The notes under the pieces: model-generated
Told to the model about the DNA's origin: nothing
Seen by the model: only the letters and a program-made list of their open reading frames with translations
Databases searched by the model: none
Source of the DNA: Anastatus disparis
Lineage: Eukaryota; Arthropoda; Insecta; Hymenoptera; Eupelmidae
Assembly (NCBI GenBank): GCA_017163975.1
Contig: JAFFSR010000004.1
Location: 186,001-250,000, forward strand
Reading direction: 5' to 3'
Length of the DNA: 64,000 bases
Position numbers and translations under genes: made by a program
Shown here: positions 59,835 to 64,000 of the stretch, piece by piece
How the letters are laid out: the number at the start of each line of letters is the position of its first letter
How positions within the stretch are numbered: the first letter of the stretch is position 1

Positions 59835-60386
59835 AACATAAAAACTTAACAAACAATAACCAAAAAGTCATTAGTAACAATAAAACTATAAAACAATTTG
59901 AAATTAAATACAGTAAAATTATCAAAGATAAACAACAATAAACTTGAATCACATAACGCATTGTAAAATTAACAGAAAAAATCAGTAAATTAAAGCTAAA
60001 ATACCCGTCATTAAATAAAATAAAATCATATTTTAAAGTCACAATTATGATAAAATTAATAAAGATAAATTCTAAAAGAGAAAGTATAAAATCAAAATTA
60101 ACAGCAATAAATTCCACATACTACAAATCAAAACAAAGGATTACGATTGACAAGACATACCAGAGGATGAACGAGTAAACAAGAATACTCGAAACTCTGA
60201 AGTATAAAGTCGTCAAGTCAAATAATATAATATTTAAAATTTATAAGTAAATGAATACAGTATACACTCTGTATAAGATATATACAGTAGTAACTCTTTA
60301 TAGTTTTTAAAACAATTAAATTAAAAATAAATTTACTAAACATAAAATAATTATTCTTTTTTAATATAAAATTAAAATTTATTAAA
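59835..60386 (+). other. Leader between the upstream ORF and gag
   Basis: Very A-rich on the plus strand, no ORF. Gag translation from this RNA would need re-initiation, an internal entry site or a spliced RNA; I see no decisive signal. Confidence 0.5.
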
Positions 60387-61796
60387 ATGGCGGGTAGAAG
60401 ATCATTTCAAATTATGCGAGAAATCCAAGACGAGGCAGTCGAGGATAATCAAAACGCTAACAGAGATTGGCAAAACGCGGTAACAACCGAATTAAAAGAA
60501 TTAAATGAACAACATGAAGCAGCGGAAAAAAGGTTGGATGCACTGGAAGACCACCAGACATCACAACAATTATTAACAATAAATGATAATGCACAAGAAC
60601 AAATTGATGCATTATCAGACTCAATAGCTAAATTAAAAGATGAATATGAAACAAAATTCACAACGTTGCAAAGACAAATAAAAGCGGTTGAAACCGAAAA
60701 CATTAATTTAAAAATCGATAACACTAAACTAAACGCGACAATCGCAGACTTAAACGAAAAATTATTAGATATAGAAGCGCAAAACACGCGTATAAATAGA
60801 GACATTAATAGCATAAATAAGGAAAACGAAACAGAAATAAATAATATAAAAGAACAAATAAAAAATATAAATGATAATACTCAGAGCACAAATACAAACA
60901 CAAATACACAACACAAAATTAAAATGCCAATTCCGAAATTTAACGGGTATGAAAATGAAAGGCCAATTAAATTTTTAAATGAGTTAAACACATATAAAAC
61001 GTTTACTAAACCATCGGTTAGCGAATTACACTGTATATTAATACAAGCGTTACAAAGCAATGCGCAATCGTGGTATTACATAAACAACTCAGAGATAAAT
61101 AACTTCGAAGAATTTGAAAAATTATTTAGAGAAAGATATTGGAATTCAAACATCCAAAGAAAAGCTCAAAGAAAAATTGAATATGGTTCTTACCAAGAAA
61201 ACGGTAAAATGTCGCGCGTGGACTATGCCACATACATGCTAGGTCTTGCAAAAGAACTAGAGTTGTCAATCACGGAAAGTGAATTGATAACAAAAATAGG
61301 TCTTCATTTCGATAGAAATGTTAGATGCGCAGTAAATGGTCAGCCCGAAAAAACCAAATCATCATTATTCAGAATCTTAGAAGATTTTGACTATGATGAT
61401 CAAATAGGAAATCGACACAAGCAGACAACTACACAACAAACACAAGATACACACAACACATACACAAGACAAAAAGAAACAAACACAAACAATACTAACA
61501 CACAACAACCATGGCAAACACGTAACATAAATCATATACAGACAACAAACACGGAAAACAAAAAACAAGGGGATTCAAACACACAAGGGGGGGCACAAAA
61601 CTACAAAGTACAAAACTATAGAACACAAAACTATAGAACACAAAATCATAGATTACAATACAACGAAACACAAAACGACACAACACAAGGACAGAAAACA
61701 CCACCAATAAAAACCACAGATAACACCGATACAACACAAAACATGAACATAACACAAAATAGAGAACAAAGCACATCCAGGTCGGAAAACAGATAA
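60387..61796 (+). CDS. gag: Gag polyprotein (469 aa)
   Basis: The ATG at 60387 has AAA at -3. Residues about 15-165 are a long coiled coil (repeated leucine/isoleucine heptads, for example LNEQHEAAEKRLDALEDH). Residues about 180-335 match the Ty3-type capsid region: PIPKFNGYENERPIKFLNEL, then AQSWYYINN, FEKLFRERYW, and a C-terminal LELSITESELITKIGLHF segment. Residues 336-469 are a Gln/Thr/Asn-rich tail with a short repeat (VQNYR, TQNYR, TQNYR, TQNHR). No CCHC zinc knuckle is present, so RNA binding must rely on basic residues. Stop at 61794-61796; the next frame overlaps by 34 bases. Confidence 0.85.
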   Translation: MAGRRSFQIMREIQDEAVEDNQNANRDWQNAVTTELKELNEQHEAAEKRLDALEDHQTSQQLLTINDNAQEQIDALSDSIAKLKDEYETKFTTLQRQIKAVETENINLKIDNTKLNATIADLNEKLLDIEAQNTRINRDINSINKENETEINNIKEQIKNINDNTQSTNTNTNTQHKIKMPIPKFNGYENERPIKFLNELNTYKTFTKPSVSELHCILIQALQSNAQSWYYINNSEINNFEEFEKLFRERYWNSNIQRKAQRKIEYGSYQENGKMSRVDYATYMLGLAKELELSITESELITKIGLHFDRNVRCAVNGQPEKTKSSLFRILEDFDYDDQIGNRHKQTTTQQTQDTHNTYTRQKETNTNNTNTQQPWQTRNINHIQTTNTENKKQGDSNTQGGAQNYKVQNYRTQNYRTQNHRLQYNETQNDTTQGQKTPPIKTTDNTDTTQNMNITQNREQSTSRSENR

Positions 61797-62728
61797 CAGT
61801 TGCGTACCCTAAATCGGAAAAAAATAACAGAATAATTGATAACAAAGAAATAGTAAGGTACGCAACTGAAAATACAAACAAAATTAATAAAACAGGAAAA
61901 AATGAATTAAATTTAAATAAATCAAACTTAGTAGATAGATTAAATACAGCTAAAAAGCTATACATAAACAACCAAACAAACGAAGATTTCACAGATTGGC
62001 TGAAAAATTACCAATCTATATTAAACTTTAACGAATACGAATTAAAAGACATAAAAGAAACATATACTAGAATAAGCATAGCATCGTTGACAAATGAACG
62101 TAAAGATTTGTTATACGATATAGAACCACCAGGAGAAGAGTCTCAAGTAACTCAATGCCCTGAAATAAAATTAAAAATTGAAAATGTAGAAACAAAAGCT
62201 TTGATAGACACAGGAAGCGAAGTAACCTGTATATCAGAAGAATTTTATCTAAGTAATTATAAAACTTTTAAAAATTGTCCAACAATGCCAATAATTGGTA
62301 AAGTAATAAAAAATGCCACAGGCACAAAATCGACGCGTATTAAAAAACAAATAATGGCAAAAATAAAAATAAATAATTCAGAAATAAAAATAATATTCAT
62401 AATAGTACCAAAACTAATAAAGGAATGCATAATTGGATACGATACTCAAAAAAGCCTTAAAATGCTAATAAATACAATGATAGAAGAAATACAGTTTCAA
62501 GTAAACGATAAAGATGATATAATATCATTCAAAATAAAAAATATAAACAAAAATGAATACTCGACCCTACGTATAGAGATCGAAGAATTAAACGAAGAAA
62601 ATAAAATTAAAACATTATTAAATAATGATAATTACATAACATATGAATTATCAGAGAATGAAATAAATGAAAAAATAAATGAAACTGTAAAACTAAAAGA
62701 AAAAGAAAAGAAAAATTTAAAAGATTAA
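61763..62728 (+). CDS. Protease-containing frame (pro), expressed by -1 frameshift
   Basis: Open from 61763, just after a TAG in this frame, to TAA at 62726-62728. It is in the -1 frame relative to gag and has no ATG at its start, so it is most simply reached by frameshifting near the end of gag. A retropepsin signature lies at 62201-62225 (LIDTGSEVTCIS; DTG at 62207-62215) and a flap-plus-C-terminal motif IKECIIGYDTQ around 62430. About 145 residues precede the DTG and the frame ends in a charged Lys/Glu-rich linker. It aligns with the usual place of protease between Gag and RT. Confidence 0.8.
   Translation, partial: RTKHIQVGKQITVAYPKSEKNNRIIDNKEIVRYATENTNKINKTGKNELNLNKSNLVDRLNTAKKLYINNQTNEDFTDWLKNYQSILNFNEYELKDIKETYTRISIASLTNERKDLLYDIEPPGEESQVTQCPEIKLKIENVETKALIDTGSEVTCISEEFYLSNYKTFKNCPTMPIIGKVIKNATGTKSTRIKKQIMAKIKINNSEIKIIFIIVPKLIKECIIGYDTQKSLKMLINTMIEEIQFQVNDKDDIISFKIKNINKNEYSTLRIEIEELNEENKIKTLLNNDNYITYELSENEINEKINETVKLKEKEKKNLKD
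61784..61790 (+). promoter_or_regulatory. Candidate -1 frameshift site gag to pro
   Basis: G GAA AAC in the gag frame, one codon before the gag stop and inside the 34-base window where both frames are open. Shifted pairing is GGA AAA. The AAC-to-AAA A-site slip is favourable; the P-site is weaker, comparable to the G GAT TTA site known from a betaretrovirus pro-pol junction. No downstream stem-loop is obvious. Confidence 0.45.
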
Positions 62729-64000
62729 TTATAAAATATAAAAATGTATTTCAAAAAAAGGCCAGGATTATTAAAAACTACAAATATAAACTAGAAATAA
62801 TCGATGATAAACCTTTCTTTACGAGATCGTATCCAATACCCATTAATTACCGAAGTAAAGTAGAAGCAGAAATTGAAAATATGCTAAACTTAGGAATAAT
62901 AAGAAGGTCAAAAAGCTATTACATTAACCCAATCGTGGTAGTAAAGAAAAAAGACGGATCAGTAAGACTATGCTTGGATGCTCGAAAGCTAAATGAAAAA
63001 TTAGCAGATGATTATGAAGCGCCACCAGGCGTAGAGGAAATATTCCTCAAATGCGACAAACAGAAATATATGTCGAGTTTAGATTTGACCAGTAGTTACT
63101 GGCAAATTGAATTAACCGAAGAAAGCAAAAAATACACGGCTTTTAAACTAGACAATAAGATATACGAATTCAATGTAGCAGCCTTTGGAATTAAAACGTC
63201 TAGTGCAGCATTATTACGAGGTCTCACTAAAATAACAGACGAATTAAAAGATTTCTTAATAACATTCGTAGATGATCTACATATTAGGTCGAACACATTT
63301 GATAAACATTTAGAACATTTAGAAAGACTATTCATAAAAGCGCAAGAAGCAAATTTGACATTTAATTTTAAAAAATCTAAATTTTTCAAAGAAAAAATTG
63401 AATTTTTAGGGCACTACTTAACATCAGATGGTATTATGCCTGACCCAGAAAAAATTCGTAGCATAAAAAATTTTAGACAACCAAAAAACGTAAAAGAATT
63501 GCAAGCATTTCTCGGATTCGTCAACTTTTACACGAAATTCGCAAATAATTACGCAGAAAAGACAATTCCGTTAATAAATTTGCTGAGAAAAAATGCAAAA
63601 TATGAATGGACGAACGAACATTCAATAGCATTTAATAACATAAAAGAATTATTTGACCAAAATGTAATACTAAAATATATAAATATTAAAAAACCGTTTA
63701 TACTAACAACTGACGCAAGCGATTACGCTATAGCGGCAGTACTATCGCAAAAGTCAGAAGAATCAGATGAAAACATTATATGTTTCATTAGTAGAACACT
63801 AAAAAATAGTGAATGCAATTATTTCACAACAGAAAAAGAACTGTTGGCAATAATATGGGCTTTAGAAAAGCTAAATACGTACGTAAGGGGGGCAAAGGAA
63901 ATAATAATACGAACAGATCATGAAGCAATAACCTTCTTAAAAAACTGTAAATTTAAAAATGCGAGATTAACAAGATGGAATTTAGCAATACAAGACTACA
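62683..64000 (+). CDS. pol: Reverse transcriptase/RNase H frame (pol), partial
   Basis: Open from 62683 (after a TGA at 62680-62682) to the window end with no stop; -1 relative to the protease frame and without a nearby ATG. RT motifs in order: an N-terminal PIPINYRSKVEAEI segment, VRLCLDARKLN, SLDLTSSYWQIEL (catalytic Asp codon 63082), FVDDLHIRS (63265-63291, catalytic Asp pair; FVDDL in place of the common YVDD/FLDD), FLGHYLTSDGI, and LQAFLGFVNFYTKF of the thumb/connection. RNase H follows with TTDASDYAIAAVLSQ (Asp codon 63712), TEKELLAIIWALEKL and RTDHEAITFL. Integrase is beyond the window. The catalytic residues seen are intact. Confidence 0.9.
62713..62719 (+). promoter_or_regulatory. 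Canonical -1 slippery heptamer A AAT TTA, pro to pol
   Basis: In the protease frame the codons are AAA AAT TTA AAA GAT TAA. The heptamer A AAT TTA is in correct phase and six bases before the stop, within the 46-base window where both frames are open. It equals the classical Rous sarcoma virus-type slip sequence. The following 60 bases are AT-rich with no clear stable stem or pseudoknot by eye. Confidence 0.75.

Larger units (their letters stand above)
58377..64000 (+). mobile_element. Ty3/gypsy-type LTR retrotransposon (5' part; continues past the window)
   Basis: Order: 5' LTR, primer-binding site, leader ORF, gag, protease, reverse transcriptase/RNase H. All frames are open with no premature stop apart from the two programmed-looking frame changes, so the copy may be young. 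Integrase, any envelope gene, polypurine tract and 3' LTR would lie downstream. RT motif text and protease-RT-RNase H order place it in the Metaviridae (Ty3/gypsy) lineage rather than Bel/Pao or Copia. Confidence 0.9.

Noticed and set aside
59420..60117. Reverse-strand hydrophobic frames in the retrotransposon leader
   Set aside because: Poly-Ile/Phe/Leu translations of the complement of an A-rich strand.
60449..61992. Reverse frames of 121 and 165 codons
   Set aside because: Antisense shadows of gag and the protease frame.
62683..64000. Assignment of the element as an endogenous retrovirus with envelope
   Set aside because: No env or integrase is visible because the window ends in RNase H; only Ty3/gypsy-type features can be supported.

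Overview
The window looks like AT-rich insect nuclear DNA. Genes are short and carry small GT-AG introns, intergenic space is long, and there are many short inverted-repeat transposons. The gene families (a huckebein-like repressor, a secreted CAP protein, an ML/NPC2-like protein) fit an insect. A small-genome parasitoid hymenopteran is my guess from composition only; no marker proves it.

Layout. 0-12 kb: mostly non-coding, with one five-exon secreted CAP (antigen 5-like) gene at 4787-5972, an AT-rich dispersed repeat at both ends of the first 8 kb, and a TTAA-flanked inverted-repeat element at 9.2-9.6 kb. 12-17 kb: microsatellites, tRNA-like repeat heads, and a single-exon Lys-rich gene (15599-16375) whose stop overlaps the start of a second Lys-rich ORF. 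18-20 kb: a two-exon, three-zinc-finger gene with an N-terminal FRPW Groucho-recruitment motif, most like huckebein. 20-33 kb: an ML/NPC2-like gene with two broken relatives, among at least eight foldback or MITE-like elements (hAT-, pogo/Tc1- and TTAA-type flanks can be read for several), a SINE and a Penelope-like inverted dimer.

33.5-47.6 kb: three tandem copies of one segment, each carrying a huckebein-like gene (169, 205 and 210 aa) on the minus strand. They keep the same intron position and FRPW-plus-three-finger plan but have diverged in tail, promoter and linker. The middle copy is decaying, and its last codons and stop lie inside a MITE. All three introns hold a module made of several hairpins, also found in opposite orientation near the parent gene.

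47.6-58.3 kb: gene-poor, with a 666-bp near-perfect palindrome, other inverted repeats and another tRNA-like head.

58377-64000: the 5' part of a Ty3/gypsy-type LTR retrotransposon, with 5' LTR, Lys-tRNA-like primer site, an unusual 135-aa coiled-coil ORF upstream of gag, gag, protease and reverse transcriptase/RNase H. Gag, protease and RT lie in three successive -1 frames. The protease-to-RT shift has a textbook A AAT TTA heptamer a few bases before the protease stop. Integrase and 3' LTR lie beyond the window.
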